Assembly (NCBI GenBank): GCA_963830775.1
Contig: CAWHNT010000024.1
Location: forward strand, 1 to 64,000
Length of the DNA stretch: 64,000 nt
Reading direction: 5' to 3'
Source: CAWHNT01 sp963830775
GTDB taxonomy: Bacteria; Pseudomonadota; Alphaproteobacteria; Geminicoccales; Geminicoccaceae
Shown: positions 1-8,975 of the stretch, in pieces
How the letters are laid out: each line of letters starts with the position of its first letter
Numbering within the stretch: position 1 is the stretch's first letter
Made by a program: the position numbers and the translations under genes
Notes under the pieces: model-generated
Seen by the model: only the letters and a program-made list of their open reading frames with translations
Databases searched by the model: none
Told to the model about the DNA's origin: nothing

Positions 1-3
1 CTA

Positions 4-1121
4 AGCAGCTCTTGAGATGAACGCGCACAAGCGCAGGTTCTGCTGAAGAGCAGGCGAGCAGGACGGTCCATGGGTCGGCGGTGCGCGTTGATGGTGAATG
101 ACGCTGGACGGGCCGAGCTGGAGCGGCTGAGCCGCTCGGGCTTGCGGGCCGAGGCGGACCGGGCGCGGGCGGTGCTGTGGTCGCTTGCTGGCGAGAGCAG
201 CGCGGTGATTGGCCAGCGCCTGGGCGTACGGGCGGAGCAGGTGCGGCGCTGGCGAGCGGCGGTGGCACGGGGCGGGGTGGCAGCGCTGCGCTCCCGGCCC
301 CGGCCGGGGCGGACACCGCACAAGCGTGAGGCGGCACTCGCGGTGGCACGGGAGGTGCTGAGCAGCCCGGCTGCGGAAGGGCCGCTCTGGACGCTGATTC
401 GACTGGCCCGCGAGATCGAGGTGCGCAGCGGCGAGACGATCTCGCCAGGCCACCTGAGCGTGGTGCTGCGAAAGGGGGCTATCGCTGGCGCCGGCCGCGC
501 CATAGCCTCAAAGGCCGGCAGGACGCCAGCGCGGTCGACCGTGCCGGCTTGCGGCTCCGGCTCTTGAAGCAGCAGGCCGCGGCTGGCGACATCCGCCTCC
601 TGTTCGGCGACGAGTTTGAAGCTCTGACCCATCCCTATCTGGCTCATTGCTGGGCCGAGCGCGGCGCTGATCTGCGGATCGAGGCGCCCGGGCAGGCCAG
701 GAGGCGGGCTCTGCTGGGCGTACTCGATCATGCCAGCGGCGAACTCGTCGTGATCACCAGTGCTTCCAAGCGCTCGGGCGACTTCGCTGATCTTCTCGCC
801 TGCCTCGACCGCAACTACGGGCCAAAGCCGCCTCGGGCGAGCCGGCCCGTGGTGCTGGTGCTCGATAACGGCCCGATCCACACCAGCAGGGCCAGCACCA
901 AGGCGCTCGCCGCGCGACCCTGGCTCACGGTCGAGTGGCTGCCCAGGTACGCCCCCGAGCTGAACGACATCGAGCGCTCCTGGCGCGACCTGAAGCGGCA
1001 CTACCTGGCCCAGCGCACCTTCCGTGATGTCGAGCATCTCGACACCGCCATCCATGCCGCCGTTCAAGACCTCAACCATGAGCGAAACCCACCAATGTGC
1101 GCAGTCATAGCTGAAGCTGCT
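4..1121 (+). mobile_element. IS630-family insertion sequence (copy 1), complete
   Basis: The element has imperfect terminal inverted repeats of about 25 bp (4-28 and 1097-1121; both end in AGCAGCT outermost and GCGCAC innermost, about 18 of 25 positions matching). It is flanked by TA at 2-3 and TA at 1122-1123, the target duplication expected of IS630/Tc1-type transposition. It carries one transposase reading frame interrupted by a shift. The right-hand TA is part of the stop codon of the neighbouring minus-strand transketolase gene, so the insertion is exactly at the end of that gene. A different subfamily from the second IS630 copy further on, judging from the unlike repeats and proteins. 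Confidence 0.9.
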
Positions 1122-1124
1122 TAG
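70..1124 (+). CDS. IS630-family transposase, two frames joined by a probable -1 frameshift
   Basis: Cut-and-paste DDE transposase. The first frame (ATG at 70, or 91) encodes the helix-turn-helix part, with motif VIGQRLGVRAEQVRRW. The second frame encodes the catalytic part: FGDE, then DNGPIHTS, then LPRYAPELNDIERSW, giving the Asp-Asp-Glu triad in order. The frames meet at 469-482, where A_AAG_GGG (471-477) lies in the correct register for a -1 slip (Lys AAG to AAA, Gly GGG to GGG); the shifted reading continues Gly-Tyr-Arg-Trp as in the family. Programmed frameshifting is known in IS630 elements, so the break need not be damage. The stop TAG uses the right-hand target TA. Confidence 0.85.
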
Positions 1125-3466
1125 GAGATCCGCCCCAGGCAGGCTGCGGCACAGGCGTCGAGGATCGACGCTGCGTCGAGCCCGGCGGCCGCGTAGAGGT
1201 CCGGGATGTCCGCGGACTGCCCGAACCGGTGGGTGCCCAGCGGCCAAACGCGGTGGCCTAGGACAGCCCCGAGCCACGAGAGCGTCGCCGGGTGCCCGTC
1301 CAGCACGGTGACCAGCGCCGCATCGGGAGCCAGCGGTGCCAGCAGCCGCGCGGCGGTGCCGAGGCCGGCATTGGCGCGCCAGTCGGCGTGCAGGCGGTCG
1401 GCGGAGGTGACCAGCAGGAGGCCCGCACCCGGGATGTCGTCGCGCAGCTCTTCCAGGGCCGCCAGCGCCTCGGGCACCACGGCGCCTGTGGTGACCAGCG
1501 CCAGCTCGGCGCCGGGGCGTGGCGGGACCAGCCAGTAGCCGCCCGCCAGCACGGCCGCCGCCAGATCCGGGCCCATGCTCCGCTCGGGCTGGGGGATCTG
1601 CCGGGTGGTCAGGCGGAGATAGACCGAGCCGCCGTCCACGGCCTGGAGGTGCTCGAAGGACCAGCGGAGCATGACGGCCAGCTCGTCGCCGTAGGCCGGC
1701 TCCAGATAGGTGAGGCCGGGCTGGGTCATGCCGATCAGCGGCGTGCCGATCGACTGGTGGGCGCCGCCCTCCGGGGCCAGCGTGATGCCCGAGGGTGTGG
1801 CGACCAGGAGGAAGCGGGCGTCCTGGTAGCAGGCATAGTTCAGGGCATCGAGGCCGCGGGCGATGAACGGGTCGTAGAGCGTGCCGATCGGCAGGAGGCG
1901 GGCGCCGAACAGGTCATGGGCTAGGCCCAGGCTGGCCAGGAGAGTGAAGAGGTTGTTCTCGGCGATCCCCAGCTCGAGATGCTGGCCCTCGTGACTCTCG
2001 CGCCATTGCGTGGGCGAGGCCACCTGCTCGGAGCGGAAGACGTCCTCATGCTCCTTGCGGTTGAACACCTGCCGGCGCGTGACCCAGCCGCCGAGGCTGG
2101 TCGAGACCGTGACATCGGGCGAGGTGGTGACGATCCGTTGCGCCAGCGGCAGCTCGCTGCGCGCAAGCTCGCCCATGACCCGCCCGAACGCCTCCTGGGT
2201 CGACGCCATGGCAGTCTTCCGCCCGGCAGGCAGGCTGGCCGGGACCGGCACGGGCTCGGTCTCGAAGCGCTCCTTGCGGCTGCGGAAGGGCACGGAGGCC
2301 AGGAACGCGTCGAGGTCGTCCCGGCCCACATCGAGCCCGGCATAGCGCGACCACTCCTCGCCCGCGGCGACACCGTTGGCCTGCCGGAAGCCCTCCATCT
2401 GCTCGTGCGTCATCAGCCCGGCATGGTTGTCCTTGTGGCCGGCGAACGGCAGCCGATAGCCCTTGACCGTATAGGCGATGAAGCAGTGCGGGCGGTCGTC
2501 CTCCGCACCGTGAAAGGCCTCGAGCATGGCCTCCAGGTCGTGGCCGCCGAGATTGGTCATCAGCTCGTGGAGAGCCGCATCGTCGTAGCCGTCGAGGATG
2601 GCGCGGATGGTGGGATGGCGGCCGAGGTCGCTCTCCAGATGCGCCCGCCACGCGGCCCCGCCCTTGAAGCTGAGGGCGCTGTAGAGGTCGTTCGGGCAGG
2701 CGTCGATCCAGTCGCGCAGAACTTCGCCGCCCGGGCGCTCGAACGCCGCCTGCAGGAGCTTGCCGTACTTCACCGTGACGACACGCCAGCCGACCGTGGC
2801 GAAGAACTGCTCGATCTTGGCGAACAGGCGCTCGGGGACCACCCGGTCGAGGCTCTGCCGGTTGTAGTCGATCACCCACCAGACATTGCGGACATCGTAC
2901 TTCCAGCCCTCGAGCAGGGCCTCGAAGATGTTGCCCTCGTCGAGCTCCGCATCGCCGACGATGGCCACCATCCGCCCCTCGGGCAGGTCGGGTGCGGCCA
3001 GCCCGTGCAGCCGCACATAGTCCTGGGTCAGCGAGGCGAAGAGGGTCATGGCGGCACCCAGGCCGACCGAGCCCGTGGAGAAGTCGACCCCGCATTTGTC
3101 CTTGGTGCGGGAGGGATAGGACTGGGCCCCGCCCAAGGCGCGGAAATTCACCATCTGCTCGACCGGCTCGCGGCCCAGCAGGTGCATGGCGGCGTGGTAG
3201 ATCGGGCTCGCATGCGGCTTCACCGCCACCCGGTCGCCCGGCCGCAGCACGTCGAAGTAGAGCGCGGTCATCACGGTCGCGATCGAGGCGCAGGAGGCCT
3301 GGTGCCCGCCCACCTTCAGCTTGTCGCGGCTGGGGCGGACATGGTTGGCGTGATGGATGGTCCAGCTCGAGAGCCACAGCAGCTTCCGCTCGACCGCACG
3401 CAGGAGCCGCAGCCGGTCCGCCTCCACCGCCGTATCCGGCCGTGCCAGGACCTGCGCCTCGCTCAT
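1121..3466 (-). CDS. Transketolase-family protein, homodimeric pyruvate dehydrogenase E1 (AceE)-like
   Basis: Thiamine-diphosphate enzyme of about 781 residues. The cofactor motif is GDAELDEGN at about residues 171-179, closed by Asn in YNRQS about residue 202. The layout is AceE/transketolase-like: pyrophosphate domain, pyrimidine domain, C-terminal domain in one chain. ATG at 3466 is chosen because GGGGAGG lies 5-8 nt upstream; an open frame runs further upstream to 3781 but is low-complexity Pro/Arg/Gly and has no such site. It is shorter than E. coli AceE (about 887) and no E2/E3 genes lie nearby, so the substrate (pyruvate, another 2-oxo acid or a ketose) cannot be assigned. The last codon is TAA; without the adjacent IS630 it would have been TAG. 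Confidence 0.85.
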   Translation of the reverse strand: MSEAQVLARPDTAVEADRLRLLRAVERKLLWLSSWTIHHANHVRPSRDKLKVGGHQASCASIATVMTALYFDVLRPGDRVAVKPHASPIYHAAMHLLGREPVEQMVNFRALGGAQSYPSRTKDKCGVDFSTGSVGLGAAMTLFASLTQDYVRLHGLAAPDLPEGRMVAIVGDAELDEGNIFEALLEGWKYDVRNVWWVIDYNRQSLDRVVPERLFAKIEQFFATVGWRVVTVKYGKLLQAAFERPGGEVLRDWIDACPNDLYSALSFKGGAAWRAHLESDLGRHPTIRAILDGYDDAALHELMTNLGGHDLEAMLEAFHGAEDDRPHCFIAYTVKGYRLPFAGHKDNHAGLMTHEQMEGFRQANGVAAGEEWSRYAGLDVGRDDLDAFLASVPFRSRKERFETEPVPVPASLPAGRKTAMASTQEAFGRVMGELARSELPLAQRIVTTSPDVTVSTSLGGWVTRRQVFNRKEHEDVFRSEQVASPTQWRESHEGQHLELGIAENNLFTLLASLGLAHDLFGARLLPIGTLYDPFIARGLDALNYACYQDARFLLVATPSGITLAPEGGAHQSIGTPLIGMTQPGLTYLEPAYGDELAVMLRWSFEHLQAVDGGSVYLRLTTRQIPQPERSMGPDLAAAVLAGGYWLVPPRPGAELALVTTGAVVPEALAALEELRDDIPGAGLLLVTSADRLHADWRANAGLGTAARLLAPLAPDAALVTVLDGHPATLSWLGAVLGHRVWPLGTHRFGQSADIPDLYAAAGLDAASILDACAAACLGRIS

Positions 3467-3552
3467 TCCCGCCTCCCCTAGCCCGGCTTCAGTGCCACGC
3501 AACGCGGTGCTAAGTGACGCCACCGCACCGCCATCGCAAGGGTCCAGATAGC

Positions 3553-3744
3553 ATGCCGGACGCAGTCCCGGAGCAGAGCGCGGCAGGGAGGGTCCTGAGC
3601 CCCGACGCCGCGGAGACCGCACGCGACCTCGCGGCGCAGGTCCGCGCGGTAGCGGAAAGCCTGCCCTTCGGCACCGACCCCGCGGGCTTCCTGGCGGCAT
3701 TGGAGCGGCTGGCGGCGGAGGAGGAGCCGGAGGCGCTGCCGTAG
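3553..3744 (+). CDS. Small hypothetical protein, 63 aa
   Basis: Divergent from the transketolase gene and convergent with the coiled-coil gene that ends one base later. The product is short, acidic and Ala-rich, predicted helical, with no signal peptide or membrane segment and no motif I recognise. ATG at 3553 is the second start in the frame; the first (3514) would add a basic Pro-rich leader overlapping the transketolase promoter region. Codon use resembles neighbours. It may be a real small protein or a chance frame; no ribosome-binding site decides it. Confidence 0.4.
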   Translation: MPDAVPEQSAAGRVLSPDAAETARDLAAQVRAVAESLPFGTDPAGFLAALERLAAEEEPEALP

Positions 3745-4234
3745 CTATATCGCCCGGTCGAGCTCCTCGAACACGCTCCACACGTGCTTGAAGACCTCCT
3801 GGCGCAGCTCTCTCGCCTTCGCATCGGGCGCGTGATCGGGATGGTAGTCCTTGGCGAACTTGTTGCGCAGCCGCCGCAGGGTGTTCTGGGCCGATGAGGC
3901 GGGACGCGGAGGCGGCTGCTCCTTCACCCTGCTCAGCCGGTCGACCTCGGCGTTCGCATGCTCCAGCGCCTTCCGTAAGCGCCTCAGCTCATACTCGGCG
4001 TCCTTGCTGGTCTTCTCCGCCCTGCGGGCCAGAATCCTTGGCGGCCATCAGCTCCGCCCTGAGCCGGTCGCTCTCGGTGACGAGCTCGCGCAACAGCTGC
4101 TGCGACCTGCCGATCACCTCATCGAGCTCGGCACACTTGCGCACAAGGTCGCGGTTGGCCGCCAGCTCCTGCGCATAAGCGTGCTCGAGCTCGTCATGGG
4201 CCCCCTGGCCCGGCTCACCGTCGGTACCAAGCAT
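3745..4234 (-). pseudogene. Coiled-coil protein with a J-domain-like HPD C-terminus, one frameshift
   Basis: Two minus-strand frames make one coherent protein of about 163 residues. Residues from ATG at 4234 are a helical coiled coil rich in Glu/Leu/Arg (AELDEVIGRSQQLLREL). Near 4035 the frame must shift to continue through EYELRRLRKALEHANAE and into LRRLRNKFAKDYHPDHAP, where the HPD tripeptide between two helices resembles the core of a DnaJ J-domain. The J-like part lacks a clear helix I, so it may not be a true Hsp70 co-chaperone. A one-base indel separates the halves; sequencing error or genuine loss cannot be told apart. The stop abuts the stop of the convergent small gene. Confidence 0.55.
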
Positions 4235-4321
4235 CGCGAACCTGGCTCGTTCTACCTCCAGGTGCAGCAGGTCACGACAATCGGCAAGACGGGCCGGTGT
4301 CGCTCTTCGTGCCGGACCGCC

Positions 4322-5429
4322 TCAGTCCAGGTCGCGCGAGATCGCGGCCCCCGGCCAGAGCTTCGGCGCCGCCCGCGCATATTGCACCGGACGACGGACC
4401 TCAGCACCCAGCTCGTGCGCCGCGGCCCAGCCCCAGTGCGGGTTGTCGAGGAAGCCGCGGGCCAGGGCCACGAGGTCGGCCTCGCCCTCGGCGATGATGC
4501 GCTCGGCCTGGGCGGGGGCAGCGATCAGGCCGACCGCGCAGGTGGCGATCCCGGTCCCGTGCTTCACGCGGCGGGCGAAGGGCACCTGGTAGCCCGGCCC
4601 GACCCGCACCCGCGCCTGGGGGCTGATGCCGCCGGACGAGACGCAGACATAGTCGAGGCCCGCCTCCTTCAGCGCTGCGGCCAGGCGGACCGCGTCGTCC
4701 TCGGTCATGGCACCGTCCAGCCAGTCGCTGCCGGTGATCCGGGCGCCCAGGATGCGGTCCGCGGGCCAGACGGCCCGCACCGCGGCCGCCACCTCGAGCG
4801 GGAAGCGGAGCCGGTTCTCGGCACTGCCGCCATAGGCGTCGGTGCGGCGGTTCGACACGGCCGAGCAGAACTCGTGCAGCAGGTAGCCGTGCGCCATGTG
4901 CAGCTCGATCAGGTCGAACCCGATCCGCAGCGCCCGCTCGGCGCTGGCGACGAAGGCCGCCTTCACGGACTCCAGATCCTCGGCCGTCATCTCGTGCGGC
5001 GTATGCCAGCCCTCGTCGAACGGCAGCGCCGATGGTCCGATCGTCTCCCAGGCACCCTCGTCCGGCCCGAGCGGCCCGCCGCCGGCCCAGGGGACGTGCG
5101 CCGACGCCTTGCGGCCGGCATGGGCGAGCTGCACGCCCATGGCCGTGGTGCCGTAGCGCCGGGCATAGTCCACGACGCGGCTCAGGGCAGTCTCGCAGCC
5201 ATCCGAATAGAGGCCGAGATCGCCCAGGCTGATCCGCCCGCGCTCCTCGACCGCCGTGGCCTCGACGACGAGCATGGCGGCCCCGGAGTTGGCCAAGCGC
5301 CCCGTAATGCGCGAAGTGCCACTCCACGGCCTGCCCGTCCTCGGCCGAATACTGGCACATCGGCGAGACCAGGATCCGGTTGGGCAGCTCCTGCCCGGCG
5401 AGACGGATCGGCGAGAACAGACCAGCCAT
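4322..5429 (-). pseudogene. NADH:flavin oxidoreductase, Old Yellow Enzyme family (YqjM-like), one frameshift
   Basis: FMN-dependent ene-reductase reducing activated C=C bonds with NAD(P)H. The N-terminal frame begins MAGLFSPIRLAGQ with the YqjM-type Cys25/Tyr27 (SPMCQYS). After HYGAL the frame shifts near 5297, where one extra G seems to be present, and continues ANSGAAMLVVEATAV. The second frame carries HMAHGYLLHEF with the substrate/flavin histidines, RTDAYGGS, and the C-terminal phosphate-binding ALARGFLDNP. Total length about 369 residues is normal for the YqjM class. ATG at 5429 matches the family start. Apart from the single shift every family motif is intact, so this is probably a working gene with a sequence error or a very recent mutation. 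Confidence 0.8.
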
Positions 5430-5633
5430 GTTCCACGTTTCTCCCAAAAGCGGCAGTCAGCACCGCCATCCACCTGCATCGATGCCCTCCCGCAGCCTAT
5501 CTGGTGCGGGGTGCCTCGGATCCTCTGCAGCAGTGCTGCGTGCCCGGGCCTTCTAGACCGGACCAACCAGCAGGGCATCCGCCGTTCCGGCCATTGCTGC
5601 CATGCCCCTGCCGGCACGACATGGAGTTGAGCG

Positions 5634-6236
5634 ATGGAGACGATGGCACCCTTCAAGATCACGGTCTGCGGCATCGAGGAGCTGGGCGGGCATTGCGAGG
5701 TGGGTGTCAGCCACGTCCTCTCGATCCTCGACCCCGAGTGGCCGGTGCCCGAAGTGTTCGGCCAGTATGGCGAGCACGAGAAGCTGGAGCTGCGCTTCCA
5801 TGACGTGATCGAGGACATGCCGGGCATGGTGCTGCCGCAGGAGGAGCATGTGGAGCAGCTCCTGGCCTTCGGCCGCGACCTCCTGGCCGAGCCGCGCCCG
5901 TCCGCCCACCTGCTGGTCCACTGCCATGCCGGCGTCTCGCGCTCGACCGCGTCGATGAGCCTGATCCTGGCCCAGGCCCTCCCCGACCGCCCGGCCGCCG
6001 CCATCCTGGGCGAGGTGCTGCGCATCCGCCCGCAGACCTGGCCCAACCTGCGCATCCTGGAGTTCGGCGACCGGCTGCTCGCCCGCAACGGCGAGCTGGC
6101 CAGGGCTGCCTTCAACATCTACCGCCACCAGCTGGAGAGGCGCCCGCATCTGGCGGAAAGCATGATCCAGGCCGGCCGCTGGCGTGAGGTCGAGGCGGGA
6201 CGGCAGGCAGGCCTACGTCAGGGCACCACTGCCTGA
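5634..6236 (+). CDS. Cys-based protein phosphatase (tyrosine/dual-specificity type)
   Basis: A 200-residue cytoplasmic phosphatase. The P-loop signature HCxxGxxR is present as HCHAGVSRS at about residues 96-104, giving nucleophile Cys97 and Arg103; the Asp in LRFHDVIEDMPG is a candidate general acid. The family is common beside unrelated genes in alphaproteobacteria, and its targets are usually unknown. ATG at 5634 has GGAG 8 nt upstream; a second ATG at 5643 also has GGAG just before it, so the true start may be three codons later. It stands alone between the divergent Old Yellow Enzyme gene and the sugar transporter. Confidence 0.85.
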   Translation: METMAPFKITVCGIEELGGHCEVGVSHVLSILDPEWPVPEVFGQYGEHEKLELRFHDVIEDMPGMVLPQEEHVEQLLAFGRDLLAEPRPSAHLLVHCHAGVSRSTASMSLILAQALPDRPAAAILGEVLRIRPQTWPNLRILEFGDRLLARNGELARAAFNIYRHQLERRPHLAESMIQAGRWREVEAGRQAGLRQGTTA

Positions 6237-6355
6237 TGATGGACGGAGGCAGAGGGGTAGGCGCGGCCGTGCAACGCGGCTAGGGTGCGGCGCGAGCGAC
6301 GCCGGCACCCACCTCAGAGCTGCCGGGCGGATCAGCACGGATCAGGGGCACTATT

Positions 6356-7312
6356 ATGCAGCGACGTTTGGCACTCACGATCGCCGGTGCGCTTCTCGCC
6401 GGCAGCATGCTGGCTGGACCCGCAGACGCGCAGGACAAGAAGACGCTGGCGCTGGTCACCAACGCGTCGGCGGACTTCTGGACCATCGCCCGGCGCGGCG
6501 TTGAGAAGGCGGCGACCGAGCTGCCGAACTACAACACCGAGATGTACGTGGTCTCCGAGGCCACTGCGGCCGAGCAGCGCCGCATCCTCGACGACCTGCT
6601 GACCAAGGGTATCGCCGGCGTCTCGATCAGCTCGATCGACCCCGCCAACTCGACCGAGATCCTGAACCGGGTCGCCTCGCAGGCGGTGCTGTTCACCACC
6701 GACAGCGACGCGCCCAAGAGCGAGCGCGTGCTCTATATCGGCACCGACAACACCCAAGCGGGCGTGCAGGCGGGCGAGCTGATCAAGAAGGCGCTGCCGG
6801 ACGGCGGCAAGATCATGATGTTCGTCGGCACCATGGGGGCCGACAATGCCCGCGAGCGCGTCGACGGCATCAAGAAGGCGCTTGAAGGCTCGAAGGTCGA
6901 GATCATCGACATCCGCACCGACGAGGTCGACTTCGCCCGCGCCAAGCGCAACGTCGAGGACACGCTGACCAAGTATCCCGACATCGAGGGCCTGGTCGGC
7001 CTCTACTCCTACAACACGCCGCAGATCGTCGAGGCCGTGCGCGCCTCTGGCCGCCAGGGCGACGTGAAGGTGATCGGCTTCGACGAGGACCCGGTGACGC
7101 TGCGCGGCATCGCGGACGGTGTGGTCGAGGCCACCGTGGTCCAGCAGCCCTACGAGTTCGGCTACCAGTCGATGAAGCTGCTCGCCCGCTACATCGAGGG
7201 CGACAAGTCCTTCATCCCGGCCAACGAGCTGATGATCATCCCGACCAAGGTGATCGACAGCTCCAACGTCGCCGAGTTCCAGACGACGATGAAGGAGCTG
7301 CTGAAGAAGTAG
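6356..7312 (+). CDS. Ribose-type ABC transporter, periplasmic substrate-binding protein
   Basis: Type I periplasmic binding protein of 318 residues with a Sec signal peptide (hydrophobic core LALTIAGALLAGSMLAG, cleavage after ADA near residue 25). The body matches the sugar-binding family of RbsB/XylF kind: TNASADFWTIARRGVE near the N-terminus, DNTQAGVQAGELI in the hinge region and VKVIGFDEDPVTL. It captures a sugar or polyol for the downstream ATPase and permease; the ligand is not readable. GGGG lies 9 nt before ATG. First gene of the operon, followed by a 150-bp gap with a strong hairpin that could protect the 3' end of its mRNA and raise its level over the membrane components. Confidence 0.9.
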   Translation: MQRRLALTIAGALLAGSMLAGPADAQDKKTLALVTNASADFWTIARRGVEKAATELPNYNTEMYVVSEATAAEQRRILDDLLTKGIAGVSISSIDPANSTEILNRVASQAVLFTTDSDAPKSERVLYIGTDNTQAGVQAGELIKKALPDGGKIMMFVGTMGADNARERVDGIKKALEGSKVEIIDIRTDEVDFARAKRNVEDTLTKYPDIEGLVGLYSYNTPQIVEAVRASGRQGDVKVIGFDEDPVTLRGIADGVVEATVVQQPYEFGYQSMKLLARYIEGDKSFIPANELMIIPTKVIDSSNVAEFQTTMKELLKK

Positions 7313-7416
7313 CTTCCTCAGCTGCCGGCCTCGCGCTGCCACCCTGGACCCCCACGCAAGGCGGCGGTGACAGGCGTAGCGGATGGGTCGCCGGCCGCCT
7401 CTCCCGCACAGGCTGT

Positions 7417-7446
7417 CACCCTGGACTCGACCTAGGGTCCAGGGTG
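7417..7446. repeat. Inverted repeat between binding-protein and ATPase genes
   Basis: CACCCTGGAC at 7417-7426 is mirrored perfectly by GTCCAGGGTG at 7437-7446, a 10-bp stem with a 10-nt loop. The same CACCCTGGAC also occurs at 7340-7349, so the downstream arm could pair with either copy. No T-run follows, so it is more likely a mRNA-stabilising or attenuating hairpin between the first and second genes of the transporter operon than a full terminator. Repeats of this kind are common in such operons. Confidence 0.6.
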
Positions 7447-7463
7447 GCCGAGCTCGGACAAAG

Positions 7464-8972
7464 ATGCACGAGCCCTTCCTAGAGCTCCGCGACATCGGCA
7501 AGAGCTACCCCGGCGTGCGGGCGCTGGACGGGGTCAGCCTCGCCGTGGCGCCCGGCGAGGTGGTGGGCCTGATCGGCGAGAACGGGGCCGGCAAGTCCAC
7601 GCTGATGAAGGTGCTGGGCGGTGTCGTAGCACCGGACAGCGGCAGCATCGTCATCGACGGCACCGCCCGCCCGGCGCTGACCGTCAACGAATCGATGGCG
7701 GCGGGCATCGCCTTCGTCCACCAGGAACTCAACCTCTTCGAGAACCTGGACGTCGCGGCCAACATCTATATCGGCCGCGAGCCGCTCCAGGGCGGGCCCT
7801 TGCGCCTGATCGACCGTGCCCGTCTGCGCGAGATGGTCGAGCCCCTGCTCCACCGGCTGAACGTCGACTTCCGCCCCGACACGCCCGTGGCCCTGCTCTC
7901 GATCGCCCAGCGGCAGATGGTCGAGATCGCCAAGGCCCTCTCGCTCAACGCCCGGCTCATCATCATGGACGAGCCGACCTCGAGCCTCACCCTCTCCGAG
8001 ACCGACCGCCTGCTCCAGGTCGTGGCCGAGCTCAAGGCGCAAGGGGTGAGCGTCATCTACATCACCCACCGCCTGGGCGAGGTCACGGACTGCGCCGACC
8101 GGGTGGTCTGCCTGCGCGACGGCCGCGTCGTCGGCAACCTCGCCAGGGACGAGATCGCCCACGCCACCATGATCCGGCTGATGATCGGCCGCGACCTCCG
8201 CTCGCTCTACATCCCGCCCAAGACGGCACCCGTGCAGCGCTGCGAGATCAACGATCTCCGCACCAGCGCCTTCCCCAACCACACGGTGAGCCTGGCCGTC
8301 CGCGGCGGCGAGATCCTGGGCCTGGCCGGCCTCGTCGGCTCCGGCCGCACCTCGCTTGCGCGCGCCCTCTTCGGCATCGACCCCGTGCTGGGCGGCGAGG
8401 TCCGCCTCGACGGCGAGCCCGTCCGCATCGCCTCGCCGCGCGAGGCCATCGCCCGCGGCATCTATCTGGCGCCGGAGGACCGCAAGCGCTCGGGCCTGAT
8501 CCTCGACATGCCGATCCGCGAGAACGTCACCCTGCCCGACCTGCCCAGCCATTCGCGCTGGTGGCTCCTGCGCGGCGGCTCGGAGGCCCGGACCGCGGAA
8601 CATGAGCGCAAGCGCCTGGCCATCAAGACGCCCTCGATCGAGACCCAGGTGGTGGCACTTTCCGGCGGCAACCAGCAGAAGGTGGTGCTGGCCAAGTGGC
8701 TGGCGATGCGCCCGCGCCTCATCATCTTCGACGAGCCCACGCGCGGCATCGACGTCGGTGCCAAGAGCGAGATCTACGAGCTGATGCGCGAGCTCGCCGA
8801 CCAGGGGGTCGCCATCCTGATGATCAGCAGCGACATGGAGGAGGTGATCGGGGTGAGCGACCGCATCGCCGTGATGCACGAGGGCAGCGTCAGCGGCTTC
8901 CTCGAGCGGCCCCAGTTCAGCGAGCACAACGTGCTGGAGCTCGCCGTCGGGCACCGGCTGGCGGCGGCCTAG
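7464..8972 (+). CDS. Ribose-type ABC transporter, fused double ATP-binding protein (RbsA/MglA class)
   Basis: A 502-residue cytoplasmic ATPase with two nucleotide-binding domains in tandem, the hallmark of the sugar CUT2 class. First half: Walker A GENGAGKST, signature-like LSIAQRQMVEIA, Walker B LIIMDEPTSSL. Second half: a degenerate Walker A (GLVGSGRTS, Lys replaced by Arg, as is usual for this family), LSGGNQQKVVLAKWL and LIIFDEPTRGID. It powers import through the downstream permease. ATG at 7464 is chosen over the in-frame ATG at 7383, which lies inside the hairpin region. The permease gene starts four bases after its stop, so they are translated together. Confidence 0.93.
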   Translation: MHEPFLELRDIGKSYPGVRALDGVSLAVAPGEVVGLIGENGAGKSTLMKVLGGVVAPDSGSIVIDGTARPALTVNESMAAGIAFVHQELNLFENLDVAANIYIGREPLQGGPLRLIDRARLREMVEPLLHRLNVDFRPDTPVALLSIAQRQMVEIAKALSLNARLIIMDEPTSSLTLSETDRLLQVVAELKAQGVSVIYITHRLGEVTDCADRVVCLRDGRVVGNLARDEIAHATMIRLMIGRDLRSLYIPPKTAPVQRCEINDLRTSAFPNHTVSLAVRGGEILGLAGLVGSGRTSLARALFGIDPVLGGEVRLDGEPVRIASPREAIARGIYLAPEDRKRSGLILDMPIRENVTLPDLPSHSRWWLLRGGSEARTAEHERKRLAIKTPSIETQVVALSGGNQQKVVLAKWLAMRPRLIIFDEPTRGIDVGAKSEIYELMRELADQGVAILMISSDMEEVIGVSDRIAVMHEGSVSGFLERPQFSEHNVLELAVGHRLAAA

Positions 8973-8975
8973 ACG

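Noticed and set aside
1979..3481. Long plus-strand frame opposite the transketolase gene
   Set aside because: Shadow of a GC-rich minus-strand gene; Leu/Arg/Glu/Gly-rich, no motif.
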